Assembly: GCF_026248825.1 (NCBI RefSeq)
Contig: NZ_CP110973.1
Coordinates: 3,677,001 to 3,741,000, forward strand
Length of the DNA stretch: 64,000 bases
Direction of reading: 5' to 3'
DNA from: Larkinella insperata
GTDB taxonomy: Bacteria; Bacteroidota; Bacteroidia; Cytophagales; Spirosomataceae
A program made the position numbers and the translations under genes. This document shows positions 44,867 to 53,410 of the stretch, in pieces (the first letter of the stretch is position 1; the number at the start of each line of letters is the position of its first letter). Below the pieces are notes generated by a model, which did no database searches, was not told the DNA's origin, and saw only the letters and a program-made list of their open reading frames with translations.

Positions 44867-45883
44867 ATGAAAAAACTGACGCTGTACTTTCTCCTGATGA
44901 CCACCGGCGTGATGGCCCAGAAGCAACGCGTTCAACTGGTAAACAACGAAGCGCAGAAACGAGTGGAGGTGACCGTCGATGGCAAACCGTTTACGGCGTA
45001 CATCTACCCCGGGCCGGACGTGCTGAAAAAACCGGTCTTGTATCCGATCCGGACGGCGGGCGGTAACTTCATCACGCGCGGCTGGCCAATGGACCCGCGG
45101 CCGGGTGAACGCGTCGATCACCCGCACCACGTGGGAATGTGGCTCAACTACGGCGACGTCAACGGCCATGACTTCTGGAACAACTCCAACGACGTTAAAG
45201 GCCACGGCGGACCGTTCGGAACGATTGTGCACACGGGTATCAAATCCCTGAAGAGCGGGGGAGATCAGGGCGAATTGGCAATAATGGCCGACTGGCTCGA
45301 TAAAGACGGCAAACCGATGCTGCAGGAAACCACCACGTTTATATTCAGCGGAACACCGAAGGAACGCAGCATTGAACGCATAACGACCTTGAAAGCGCTG
45401 AACAAGGATGTGACGTTCAAAGACAACAAGGAAGGAATGGTGGCAATCCGGCTGGCGCGCCAGCTGGAACACCCCTCCAACAAGCCGGAAGTCTTTACGG
45501 ACGCCAGCGGAGTGGCAACCAAAGTTGCGCAGATGGATAACTCCGGCGTTACCGGGAAATACAAAAGCAGCGAAGGCGTTGAGGGAGAAAAAGTATGGGG
45601 AACCCGCGCCAAATGGATGAACCTGACGGGGGTTATTAACGGCGAGAACGTCTCGGTAGCTATTCTTGATAATCCCAAAAATGTGGGCTATCCAACCTAC
45701 TGGCACTCCCGGGGGTACGGTTTGTATGCCGCCAACCCGTTGGCTCCCAGCATCATGAGTGAAGGTAAGGACAAGCCGATGAACTACACGCTACCCGCCG
45801 GCAAGTCGGTAACATTCCGGTATAGAGTCCTGATCACCTCGGGCGCGGTTTCGGATGAGTCACTGAGCCAGAAAATTAACTAA
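44867..45883 (+). CDS. exported PmoA family protein (DUF6807)
   Basis: A 338-residue protein with a Sec signal (about 1-18, …TTGVMAQ). The domain signature is RPGERVDHPHHVGMWLNYGDVNG (about 82-104), rich in His and Asp, and a late YWHSRGYGLYAANPL. The family name 'methane oxygenase PmoA' is misleading; these proteins are not membrane methane monooxygenases and usually lie beside Gfo/Idh and DUF1080 genes. A beta-sandwich with a possible carbohydrate- or metal-binding His cluster is likely. Last gene of the locus. Confidence 0.85.
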   Translation: MKKLTLYFLLMTTGVMAQKQRVQLVNNEAQKRVEVTVDGKPFTAYIYPGPDVLKKPVLYPIRTAGGNFITRGWPMDPRPGERVDHPHHVGMWLNYGDVNGHDFWNNSNDVKGHGGPFGTIVHTGIKSLKSGGDQGELAIMADWLDKDGKPMLQETTTFIFSGTPKERSIERITTLKALNKDVTFKDNKEGMVAIRLARQLEHPSNKPEVFTDASGVATKVAQMDNSGVTGKYKSSEGVEGEKVWGTRAKWMNLTGVINGENVSVAILDNPKNVGYPTYWHSRGYGLYAANPLAPSIMSEGKDKPMNYTLPAGKSVTFRYRVLITSGAVSDESLSQKIN

Positions 45884-45931
45884 ACGGTTCGCCCGGCCAG
45901 CAATGGGATAGGTTGGCCTTTTGAAAGATTT

Positions 45932-45963
45932 AAAGCCATCTGATGCATCAGATGGCTTTTTTA
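45932..45963. terminator. perfect palindromic terminator closing the keto-sugar locus
   Basis: AAAGCCATCTGATG (45932-45945) is directly followed by its exact complement CATCAGATGGCTTT (45946-45959) and more T. It is shared with the converging hypothetical gene at 45988. Confidence 0.85.
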
Positions 45964-45987
45964 TTCTGATCCGTTGGCGTTCTGAGG

Positions 45988-46389
45988 TCAGTTTAATTGG
46001 GCACTAACCGGGGTTTTGTACGAAAATTGCGTTTGTTTGTTGATTATCCACGAACGGAAAGCCGGGCTTTTACCGCCCATAGTAGATAATTCCTCGTCGA
46101 TCTGACGAAGCAGAAAACTCAGTTGATGAATTAGCATCCATTGTTGTTTCACCTGCTGCTTGGGTTGCGTGGTCGGCCCCGTTTCCGATGTTTCGTTTAC
46201 CAATTGCCGAACGGTACTCCGCAAGTGGTATTGAATAACCACCAGCCGGCCCGCCATAGATTGGTCGACGGGGTGTTTCTCCAGAAAGAAAATGCCTTCG
46301 GCAATCAGTTGATTCCGGCGTTGCAAATGCTGGGTTACGGTAAGCCAGGCTTGATCCGCTTTGATCGAGTCATACGAGACCTTTCTCAT
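45988..46389 (-). CDS. hypothetical protein, helical
   Basis: 133 residues, no signal peptide or membrane segment. It appears all-helical (QAWLTVTQHLQRRNQLIAEGIFF … QQWMLIHQLSFLLRQIDEELS), which suggests a small helical bundle with a Gln/Thr/Pro-rich break in the middle. I recognise no family. The codon pattern and a normal ATG support it as real. It stands alone between a terminator and an AT-rich gap. Confidence 0.6.
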   Translation of the reverse strand: MRKVSYDSIKADQAWLTVTQHLQRRNQLIAEGIFFLEKHPVDQSMAGRLVVIQYHLRSTVRQLVNETSETGPTTQPKQQVKQQWMLIHQLSFLLRQIDEELSTMGGKSPAFRSWIINKQTQFSYKTPVSAQLN

Positions 46390-46651
46390 GATAGTAGGTT
46401 ATTTACAAGTTTAAGTACGGCTATCCTAAAATAGTAAATAATCCAAATAATATGCCAGTGTTTGTTGTAAAGTATAAAATTTTAGTTGGATATTTTACTA
46501 CTGGTAATAGTTTCCTTTTCTTTCGTTGACGAAAGTAGCCAAACGGCTAGTCAGCGGCCAAAAGACGAAATTGGTCTGTAAAATCTACCAGGAGGACGGA
46601 GGAGAAAATTGGGGAAATGGAATGAATAGCAGCCGGAAAAGCGCCAGCTAT

Positions 46652-47425
46652 TCAGTGAAGCAAAGAGTTGTTTACCAACAGGCCACTCTCCATGAGCTTA
46701 CGGAAGTAGGGTAATTTTCGGGCCTCCTTGATGGTCGGTAATTGCGCTTCGTGGTAAATATCCGTTCCAACGAAAGAAATCAGTTGCTGGTCGATCATCC
46801 ACTCCGCCAGATGACGGGATTCGCGGGAAGGCAGGCCCGTCAGGGAAAGAAGATTCACCTGAAATTTCACGCCCTGGCCGTGCAGGACACGAACCGCTTC
46901 GGGGTCCTTTTGCAGATAAATGTACTGCTCAGGATGCGCCATAACCGGAACGATATTTCGCTGCTGAAGCGCCGAAATCACCTTGTCCAGCTCGTAAGGA
47001 CGCTTGACCAGACTGGTATCAAGCAGCAGGTAACGTTCGTTCCTGTTACCAAACGTTAGCAAGTCGGCATTGGAATAGAGAATTTTCAGCAGGTTAATTT
47101 CCACGAAATATTCGGCCGCTACTTCCACCTCGATGTCAATCTTTGATTTCTGCAATTCGTGTTTGAGCAAAGCCGACGAAGCCGAGATGCTGTCGATGGT
47201 GTTCTGGTAGTAGCCGTTCATGATGTGAAGCGTGGCCACTATTTTCCGATAACCTAAATCCGACAATTCGCGAAGAAGGCTGAGGCTGTGTTCGACCGAA
47301 TCCGTCCCGTCCTGCCTGCCGGGCAGCAACTGGGCATGAACGTCAACATAGAGGCCGGAAACCGTACTTGGAGGAGCAGGCTTGGTAGGTTTGGCAAAGG
47401 CGCGGATAAAAAAATTAAAAGGCAT
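46652..47425 (-). CDS. CpsB/CapC-like PHP-fold phosphatase with altered first metal motif
   Basis: A 257-residue protein of the CpsB/YwqE tyrosine-phosphatase family, which acts on capsule/exopolysaccharide tyrosine kinases. Alignable blocks: DVHAQLLPGRQDG (28-40), ATLHIMNGYYQNT (64-76), EVAAEYFV (about 101-108), MAHPEQY (162-168), GTDIYH. Typical members read HSHLLPGIDDG in the first block; here the second His is Gln32 and the first Asp of DDG is Gln38, so part of the metal site is changed. It may be weak or inactive. An upstream TTG at 47443 would add six residues; ATG 47425 is chosen. Confidence 0.8.
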   Translation of the reverse strand: MPFNFFIRAFAKPTKPAPPSTVSGLYVDVHAQLLPGRQDGTDSVEHSLSLLRELSDLGYRKIVATLHIMNGYYQNTIDSISASSALLKHELQKSKIDIEVEVAAEYFVEINLLKILYSNADLLTFGNRNERYLLLDTSLVKRPYELDKVISALQQRNIVPVMAHPEQYIYLQKDPEAVRVLHGQGVKFQVNLLSLTGLPSRESRHLAEWMIDQQLISFVGTDIYHEAQLPTIKEARKLPYFRKLMESGLLVNNSLLH

Positions 47426-47612
47426 TTTCTGAGTAACTAACAAGTTCAGAAAGCCGAGGAAGTACCCTTATTGGTTAGCACAACGACCCCGACCGTCGGG
47501 GAGTGAATGACATGAATCATGCCAGAGCGGTCGAGAGCGTTCTGAATGTGATTATTGGGAATCTCCAATTACCGAAGACTCCCGTATACTAAAAAAAGCC
47601 TTTGAGGAACGA

Positions 47613-48158
47613 TCAGGACACGAATTGCGGGTACAACGCGCGAAAAGTAGTAAGTTCCTGATCTTTGTCAGACACGATCGGATTTTCAATTCCCCAGTCA
47701 ATATTCAGATCCGGATCGTTCCAGATAATGCCCGACTCTGCCGCCTTGTTGTAAACGTTGGTGCATTTATAGCTGAAGATACTGTCTTCCAGCGCTACAA
47801 AACCGTGGGCAAACCCTTCTGGAATGTAGGCCATGTTGCTGGTTTCGCCATCCAGGATAAAGGCTTCGTACTTGCCGAACGTGGGCGACCCTTCGCGCAG
47901 GTCAACGGCAATGTCCATCACTTTTCCGACAATTACCCGCACTAGTTTGCCCTGAGCGAACGGTTCTTTCTGGAAATGCAGGCCCCGCAGGACACCTTTA
48001 ACGGAAAACGACTGATTGTCCTGCACGAAACGGTCCGGTAATCCCAGGGCAGTATAAACGGGTTGGTTGTACGTTTCCAGAAAGCTACCGCGGGAATCTT
48101 TGAATGACTGAGGGCGTAGTTCAATCAACCCTTCGATTGATGTTTTGATGACCTGCAT
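47613..48158 (-). CDS. rfbC: dTDP-4-dehydrorhamnose 3,5-epimerase
   Basis: A 181-residue cupin enzyme of dTDP-L-rhamnose synthesis. The catalytic His61 is in LRGLHFQ, and Tyr130 is in IFSYKCTN. FKDSRGSFLETYN at the N-terminus and PEGFAHGFVALED are family signatures. The other rhamnose genes (rfbA, B, D) are not adjacent. The CpsB-like gene lies 188 nt downstream on the same strand, which suits a surface-polysaccharide role. Confidence 0.94.
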   Translation of the reverse strand: MQVIKTSIEGLIELRPQSFKDSRGSFLETYNQPVYTALGLPDRFVQDNQSFSVKGVLRGLHFQKEPFAQGKLVRVIVGKVMDIAVDLREGSPTFGKYEAFILDGETSNMAYIPEGFAHGFVALEDSIFSYKCTNVYNKAAESGIIWNDPDLNIDWGIENPIVSDKDQELTTFRALYPQFVS

Positions 48159-48205
48159 GAAATACCAGTTGAGCCTGAATTACCGGTTTGTCCGGTATCA
48201 GTCGA

Positions 48206-48242
48206 CAAATTTAGGAAACTCTATCTACTTCCAGTAATTTTG
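48206..48242. promoter_or_regulatory. divergent promoter boxes for rfbC and pyrF
   Basis: On the plus strand TAATTTTG (48235-48242) matches TAnnTTTG, with TTTA 21 nt upstream, serving pyrF. On the minus strand TAAATTTG (48213-48206) is a full match serving rfbC, without an obvious TTG. The two boxes are 21 nt apart. Confidence 0.5.
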
Positions 48243-48291
48243 GGCCTCACCTTTTTGAAGAAACCCACTATTTTTCGCATCCGATCGACCT

Positions 48292-49122
48292 ATGACGGCT
48301 CAGGAGTTGTATCAGGCTATTGTAACTAAAAAATCCTATTTGTGTGTCGGTCTGGACACCGACATCCGTCGCATTCCGGCCCATCTTCAGCATGAGCCCG
48401 ACCCGGTTGCCGCCTTTAACCGACAGATCATTGAAGCCACGGCGGAGTATGCCGTCGCCTACAAACCCAACATTGCGTTCTACGAAGCGCAGGGGCCGCG
48501 CGGTTGGGAGAGCCTGCAGCGAACGCTGGAATACATTCCGAAAGACTGCTTTACGATTGCCGATGCCAAGCGGGGTGACATTGGCAACACGTCAGGTTTA
48601 TACGCCCGCACGTTTTTTGACCCGGCTTCGTCGGGGCTCGATTTCGATGCCGTTACGGTGGCGCCCTACATGGGCCGGGATTCGGTGGAACCTTTTCTGG
48701 AATTTGAGAATAAGTGGGTCATTCTGCTGGCACTCACGTCCAATGCGGGCAGTGCCGATTTCCAGCAGTTACCCGTTGAAGGGGAGAAGTTATACGAAAA
48801 AGTGATTAAAAGGTCGCAGACCTGGGCGGGAGCCGATCGGATGATGTACGTGGTAGGAGCAACCCGGGCTGATGAGCTGGCGCACATCCGGACGCTTATT
48901 CCTGATCATTTCTTGCTGGTACCGGGCGTTGGGGCGCAGGGCGGAAGCCTGGCTGACGTATCGCGTTACGGCATGAACAGCCAGTGTGGTTTATTAGTCA
49001 ACGCATCGCGTAGCATTCTTTACGCTTCCAGCGGCACCGATTTTGCCCAGAAAGCTGCCGACGAAGCGCGGGCGTTACAGCAGGAGATGAAAACGCAGTT
49101 GGAGTTAAGAGGTGAGAAGTAA
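48292..49122 (+). CDS. pyrF: orotidine-5'-phosphate decarboxylase (type 2)
   Basis: A 276-residue TIM-barrel enzyme catalysing the last step of UMP synthesis. The catalytic Asp-Lys-Asp set is in TIADAKRGDIGNTS (Asp91, Lys93, Asp96), as in the longer subfamily 2. LCVGLDTDIRRIP at the N-terminus and LVPGVGAQGG near the end bind the substrate. Length is normal. Confidence 0.95.
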   Translation: MTAQELYQAIVTKKSYLCVGLDTDIRRIPAHLQHEPDPVAAFNRQIIEATAEYAVAYKPNIAFYEAQGPRGWESLQRTLEYIPKDCFTIADAKRGDIGNTSGLYARTFFDPASSGLDFDAVTVAPYMGRDSVEPFLEFENKWVILLALTSNAGSADFQQLPVEGEKLYEKVIKRSQTWAGADRMMYVVGATRADELAHIRTLIPDHFLLVPGVGAQGGSLADVSRYGMNSQCGLLVNASRSILYASSGTDFAQKAADEARALQQEMKTQLELRGEK

Positions 49123-49240
49123 AAGTTGAGAGTTCTGGGGAGTGTGACTTTTGGGATGTTTTGGCTTCAAATAGTACGAAACAGTTGCCCTGTCAACTCA
49201 TCACTCTTAATCGCGCGGGCGACCCCGTCGTAACTCCTAC

Positions 49241-50542
49241 GTGGCTGAAGATTTTCTATATTTTATCTGGCAGTTTCAGTATTTCCGGAATACCGATCTG
49301 CGGACGGAGGAAGGCGAAACGCTCCGGGTGATTCATCCGGGATACCGAAATCCGGATTCCGGGCCGGATTTTACGCAGGCCCGGCTGCTGGTTGGCAATG
49401 TGGAATGGGTCGGAACGGTGGAAGCGCACATCCGGGCGGGTGACTGGCTGTTGCACCGGCACCACCAGGACCGGGCGTACGATAATGTCATTCTGCACAT
49501 CGTATGGGAGCAGGAAGCGGTTGTTCTAAAACGCTCGGACGGGTCAACTATACCGACTTTATGCCTGAGCCAGCGCGTAGACCGCAGCCTGTTATACCGT
49601 TACCAGATTCTGCTGGCGGAGTCCGGAACGATACCGTGTGCGGGCCGGATTGCCGAAGTGGAGCCTCTGCGCCGGACGGCGATGTTCGATAAAGTACTGC
49701 TGCAGCGGCTGGAACGGAAAGCGGCCGGAGTTACGAGTTTATTTCGAAACGCGGGCCAGGACTGGGAGGAAACGACTTACCAACTGATGGCGTCGGCTTT
49801 TGGTTTTCAGGTCAATGCGGAGCCATTTGAACAGTTGAGTCGGCAGGTTCCGCTGAAAATACTGCACAAGCACCGCGATAACCTGCTTCAGTTGGAAGCC
49901 CTGCTGTTCGGGACCGCCGGACTGCTGCCCGGCACCCAACCGGACGACTATCAGGCGGCTTTGCAGCGGGAATATAACTTCCTGTCGGTGAAATATCAGT
50001 TGGCGGCCCGGCAATTACCGGCTCATTCGTGGAAGTGGGCCCGGCTGCGTCCGGCCAATTTTCCGACGCTTCGGCTAGCGCAGTTCGCCAAGCTGCTGAC
50101 TTACAAAAACAGTTTATTTTCATTGCTGATCGAAACGGACGAGAGTGCGGCCCTGCTCCGGCATTTGCAGGTGAATCCGTCCGCATACTGGCAAACGCAT
50201 TACCGCTTTGGCAAACCGTCGGATACGGTTTTGGCAACGCTGGGGCAAACCTCCGCCGAAAACTTGCTGATCAACGCAGTACTACCACTGCTGGTTGCTT
50301 ATTCGCAGCACAAAGACCAGCCCGAATACCGCGAACGGGCCGTGGCCCTGCTGGAGCAACTGCCCGCCGAAAACAACCGAATCACCCGCATCTGGCAAGA
50401 CTTGCGGGTTCCCATTCAAACCGCCTTTGACTCGCAGGCATCCATTGAACTCTATAAAAACTACTGCCAAGCGAAAAGCTGTCTGTCGTGCCAGATTGGG
50501 GTTAATTTGCTAAAGGGCTTTTCCAAAACAATAGGAATCTGA
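49241..50542 (+). CDS. DUF2851 family protein
   Basis: A 433-residue cytoplasmic protein of a family almost restricted to Bacteroidota. The N-terminus (EDFLYFIWQFQYF, HPGYRNPDSGPDFTQARLLVGN, GTVEAHIRAGDWLLHRH) is highly characteristic. The start appears to be GTG at 49241, because the conserved region begins four residues later and no ATG lies nearby. A Cys-containing C-terminal segment (CQAKSCLSCQIG) could bind metal. Function unknown. Followed by a terminator. Confidence 0.88.
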   Translation: MAEDFLYFIWQFQYFRNTDLRTEEGETLRVIHPGYRNPDSGPDFTQARLLVGNVEWVGTVEAHIRAGDWLLHRHHQDRAYDNVILHIVWEQEAVVLKRSDGSTIPTLCLSQRVDRSLLYRYQILLAESGTIPCAGRIAEVEPLRRTAMFDKVLLQRLERKAAGVTSLFRNAGQDWEETTYQLMASAFGFQVNAEPFEQLSRQVPLKILHKHRDNLLQLEALLFGTAGLLPGTQPDDYQAALQREYNFLSVKYQLAARQLPAHSWKWARLRPANFPTLRLAQFAKLLTYKNSLFSLLIETDESAALLRHLQVNPSAYWQTHYRFGKPSDTVLATLGQTSAENLLINAVLPLLVAYSQHKDQPEYRERAVALLEQLPAENNRITRIWQDLRVPIQTAFDSQASIELYKNYCQAKSCLSCQIGVNLLKGFSKTIGI

Positions 50543-50547
50543 AACAG

Positions 50548-50582
50548 AACGAGGCAGCCCGGAATGTCCGAACTGCCTCGTT
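50548..50582. terminator. terminator between DUF2851 and DUF892 genes
   Basis: AACGAGGCAG (50548-50557) pairs exactly with CTGCCTCGTT (50573-50582) around a 15-nt loop, followed by GTTATATT. It separates two converging genes. Confidence 0.7.
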
Positions 50583-50605
50583 GTTATATTATACTTGCCC
50601 GTAGT

Positions 50606-51415
50606 TTAGATTCCGCTGGGACCGCCGGCCGTTGGGTCGCTGGTGCCGCGATACGGGTTGCCGCTGCCGCTTCCCGGGCTGGTCCAGACATCGTTGCCTG
50701 AGTTCCAGTTCCGGTTCGTGTTATCAGCCGTTTCTTCTGTACCGCTGCCGACTACGCCGGAGCGGCTGCTGCCCGTTTCAAACGGTCCGGTTGTCTGGCC
50801 GTAATCTCCCTCACGAACCGTGTCCCGTACTTGCGAACGGAGGCCTGTGCGATCGGTATCGTCGTCGCTGTCTGATTCCATTTTTGCCCGTTCGTTAATG
50901 AACGATTCGGCAATTTCGGTCAGCTTCTTATCCGTTGTTTTTTCCTCGTCCAGACTTTGCTCAATCAGTTGAGCAGCCTCGTGGTAACCGAGCAGACGCG
51001 CTAGTGAATGGAGCGAGCCGTAAGCGGCAATTTCGTGGTGTTCTACTTTCTGACCGGCAATGATCAAACCAGCGTCGCGGGTAAGTGAACCTGAGTCGGT
51101 AGCTGCAATGACTACATCGCCGTCATCAACCAGACCATCAACTGCGTTGCAGGTTTTTTCGTCGGCTTCAACGCCTATGTGTTGGAAGATTTGTTCCAGT
51201 CGCTGGATCTGATTCCTAGTCTCAGACAAGTGCTGATGAAAAGCGTCCCGTACTACATCGGTAGTAGCAGCCTCCGCCATTGTTGGCAGTGCATCGGCAA
51301 TCTGCTTTTCGGCGTAATAAATACCTTTTAATTCGCTGATGAATAATTCACGCAGTGAGGTGTCCGTGTCCTTCATGCCAAAAAAATTCGCTAACTGATC
51401 CGTGAACGAAGCCAT
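50606..51415 (-). CDS. ferritin-like DUF892 (YciF/YciE) protein with low-complexity tail
   Basis: A 269-residue protein. Residues about 1-165 form the DUF892 four-helix bundle, with candidate di-metal ligands in ELKGIYYAEKQI, HLSETRNQIQRLEQIF, VEHHEIAAYGSL and SLDEEKTTDKKL. The remaining about 100 residues are disordered and rich in Gly, Ser, Thr and Asn, which is not part of the YciF core. The family is stress-induced and thought to handle iron or peroxide. ATG 51415 is chosen; the longer frame begins with unrelated sequence. Confidence 0.85.
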   Translation of the reverse strand: MASFTDQLANFFGMKDTDTSLRELFISELKGIYYAEKQIADALPTMAEAATTDVVRDAFHQHLSETRNQIQRLEQIFQHIGVEADEKTCNAVDGLVDDGDVVIAATDSGSLTRDAGLIIAGQKVEHHEIAAYGSLHSLARLLGYHEAAQLIEQSLDEEKTTDKKLTEIAESFINERAKMESDSDDDTDRTGLRSQVRDTVREGDYGQTTGPFETGSSRSGVVGSGTEETADNTNRNWNSGNDVWTSPGSGSGNPYRGTSDPTAGGPSGI

Positions 51416-51592
51416 ACAGATATGATTTAAAGGGTTAAACATTGAGTTTGTTCGCAATCCCCTTTGTCCAAATGCTGTACCAGTTTACAAATTATTGACT
51501 ATTAGACCTTTAAATAATGATACCTGTAGATAAATTGCCTCGATTCGGGGATTGCCCTCCTCGTGGAACCAATTCACGGCTTCAGCAGGCCG

Positions 51593-51796
51593 CTATGAAT
51601 TATTAATCAGACTTACTCCCGAGCCTAAAAAGACCAGACCGACAATAAATGGAGCCAGTGATTCCCATTTCGTAATGCTCATACCTAACAGCGGTTTGGC
51701 ATCGGATAGAAAGGCAATACAGGCAAACAAAATGACAATGATGCCGAGAATAGTCAGCGTTGCGCCGAAAAAGCGTCGGAAATTGTTCTTATCCAT
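51593..51796 (-). CDS. small two-helix membrane protein
   Basis: A 67-residue protein with two hydrophobic segments (about 11-29 and 46-62) and a charged MDKNNFRRF start. Probably a real small inner-membrane protein; no family recognised. It lies 40 nt upstream of the nucleotidyltransferase end on the same strand group, and may be stress-related like the neighbouring DUF892 gene. Confidence 0.55.
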   Translation of the reverse strand: MDKNNFRRFFGATLTILGIIVILFACIAFLSDAKPLLGMSITKWESLAPFIVGLVFLGSGVSLINNS

Positions 51797-51836
51797 TGGA
51801 CTTCACAGGTAGAATTAAGGATTGTATGGCGGTCAA

Positions 51837-53354
51837 CTAGTTAGTTTTCGGTGACGGTTGTTCGCTGGGTAAGGAAGCGTCGTTAGAAATGTCGGGCATC
51901 TTTACCGGCTCCAGTCCAATTTTACGGCCTTCTTCGATCATAAACGGAAGCGCTGTTTCGAGCGTGTTGCTGACGGTCCCCTCCAGAATAGCCTCGCGTA
52001 CGGCAGTTTTGATCTGCCCGACTTCTTTGGACGGTTTCAGCCCGAAGGTTTCCATGATCAGCTCGCCCGTAATGACCGGCTGAAAGTTGCGGAGTTTGTC
52101 CCGTTCGTCCAGTTCGCGCAGTTTACGTTCAACCTTGTCAAAATTGGCGATGTGTTTTCGGACACGATCGTAATTTTTCGAAGTAATGTCGGCCCGGCAC
52201 AAATTCATCAGGGCTTCCAAATCGTCGCCGGCTTCGATCAGCAGCCGCCGGAGGGCCGAATCCGTAATTTGTTCCTTAACGAGCGCAATGGGGCGGAGGT
52301 GCAGCCGGACGAGTTTTTTAACAAACCGCATTTTCTCGTTCAGCGGCAGCTTCATTTGCCGGAAAATACCGGGAACCTGCTTGGCCCCCAGATCTTCGTG
52401 GCCGTGAAACGTCCAGCCTACTTTCGGGTCAAACCGTTTGGTGGCGGGTTTGGCAATGTCGTGGAGCAAAGCCGCCCACCGCAGCCAGAGGTCGTCGGAG
52501 CGGTCGGCCACGTTGTCGAGTACTTGCAGCGTATGGTAAAAATTGTCTTTGTGGCCTTTGCCCTCGATTGTCTCAACGCCTTTCAGCGCCACCAACTCCG
52601 GAAAAATCAGATCCAGCAAACCGGCGTGGAATAATAATTTAAAACCGTACGACGGTTTGGTCGACAGAATGATTTTGTTAAGCTCGTCGGTAATCCGTTC
52701 GCGCGAAACAATGGCAATCCGGTCTTTCATGCCGCCGATGGCATCGAACGTATCGGGTTCGATATCAAAGCCGAGCTGCGAGGCAAACCGGATGGCGCGC
52801 ATCATACGCAGCGGATCGTCGGAGAAGGTAACGGTCGGGTCGAGCGGGGTCCGGATCACTTTCCGGCGCAAATCGTCCAGTCCGCCAAACGGGTCCAGAA
52901 TCTGGCCGAAGTCGGCTTCGTTCAGGCTGATTCCCATCGCGTTAATCGTGAAGTCCCGGCGGTTCTGATCGTCCTCCAGCGTGCCGTCTTCCACAATCGG
53001 TTTCCGGGATTCGGAGCGGTAGGATTCTTTCCGGGCCCCCACAAATTCCACTTCCCAACTGTCGGGCGAATCCGCAGCGTCTTCTTCCTCACCGGGCCCC
53101 GATAGGCTCGAGCGCAGCATGGCCGTACCGAAATTTTTAAAAACCGTTACCGGTACCCTCAACTCACGGCCCACGGCTTCGGCCAGTTCGATGCCGCTGC
53201 CGATGCAAACAATGTCAATGTCTTTCGACGGACGCTTCAAAATCAGATCCCGAACAAATCCGCCAATAACGTAGGCGCGAACATTGAGCGCAGCCGCCTG
53301 CCGGGCGATGATTTCAAAAATGGGATTGGTATGTAAGGTCTCAGCAAAGTTCAT
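51837..53354 (-). CDS. CCA-adding-type tRNA nucleotidyltransferase / poly(A) polymerase family with HD domain
   Basis: A 505-residue class II nucleotidyltransferase. The head domain has YVIGGFVRDLILKRPSKDIDIVC (Gly-Gly-x-Val-Arg-Asp and the catalytic Asp-x-Asp, about 29-51), then NRRDFTINAMGI, the RNA-binding helical region, and an HD domain (RWAALLHDIAKP). Likely adds or repairs the tRNA 3' CCA end. An acidic insertion (GEEEDAADSPDSWEVEF) lies in the head domain. The open frame extends to 53528, but that part overlaps the next gene; ATG 53354 matches the conserved start. Confidence 0.9.
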   Translation of the reverse strand: MNFAETLHTNPIFEIIARQAAALNVRAYVIGGFVRDLILKRPSKDIDIVCIGSGIELAEAVGRELRVPVTVFKNFGTAMLRSSLSGPGEEEDAADSPDSWEVEFVGARKESYRSESRKPIVEDGTLEDDQNRRDFTINAMGISLNEADFGQILDPFGGLDDLRRKVIRTPLDPTVTFSDDPLRMMRAIRFASQLGFDIEPDTFDAIGGMKDRIAIVSRERITDELNKIILSTKPSYGFKLLFHAGLLDLIFPELVALKGVETIEGKGHKDNFYHTLQVLDNVADRSDDLWLRWAALLHDIAKPATKRFDPKVGWTFHGHEDLGAKQVPGIFRQMKLPLNEKMRFVKKLVRLHLRPIALVKEQITDSALRRLLIEAGDDLEALMNLCRADITSKNYDRVRKHIANFDKVERKLRELDERDKLRNFQPVITGELIMETFGLKPSKEVGQIKTAVREAILEGTVSNTLETALPFMIEEGRKIGLEPVKMPDISNDASLPSEQPSPKTN

Positions 53355-53410
53355 AGAACAAACGAATAATGAATCGTGCTGCCAGACGTCGGCGGTTGCG
53401 ATGCGGTTCA

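Noticed and set aside
44867..45883. Methane monooxygenase subunit (PmoA)
   Set aside because: The protein is soluble, exported and lacks membrane helices; the family name is a historical misnomer, and pmoB/pmoC are absent.
46526..46714. 62-codon plus-strand open frame overlapping the CpsB-like gene
   Set aside because: Begins at TTG, overlaps the 3' end of a real gene and has no resemblance to a known protein.
47488..47502. CCCCGA-CCG-TCGGGG palindrome as terminator of rfbC
   Set aside because: It lies 110 nt past the stop and has no T-run on the minus strand.
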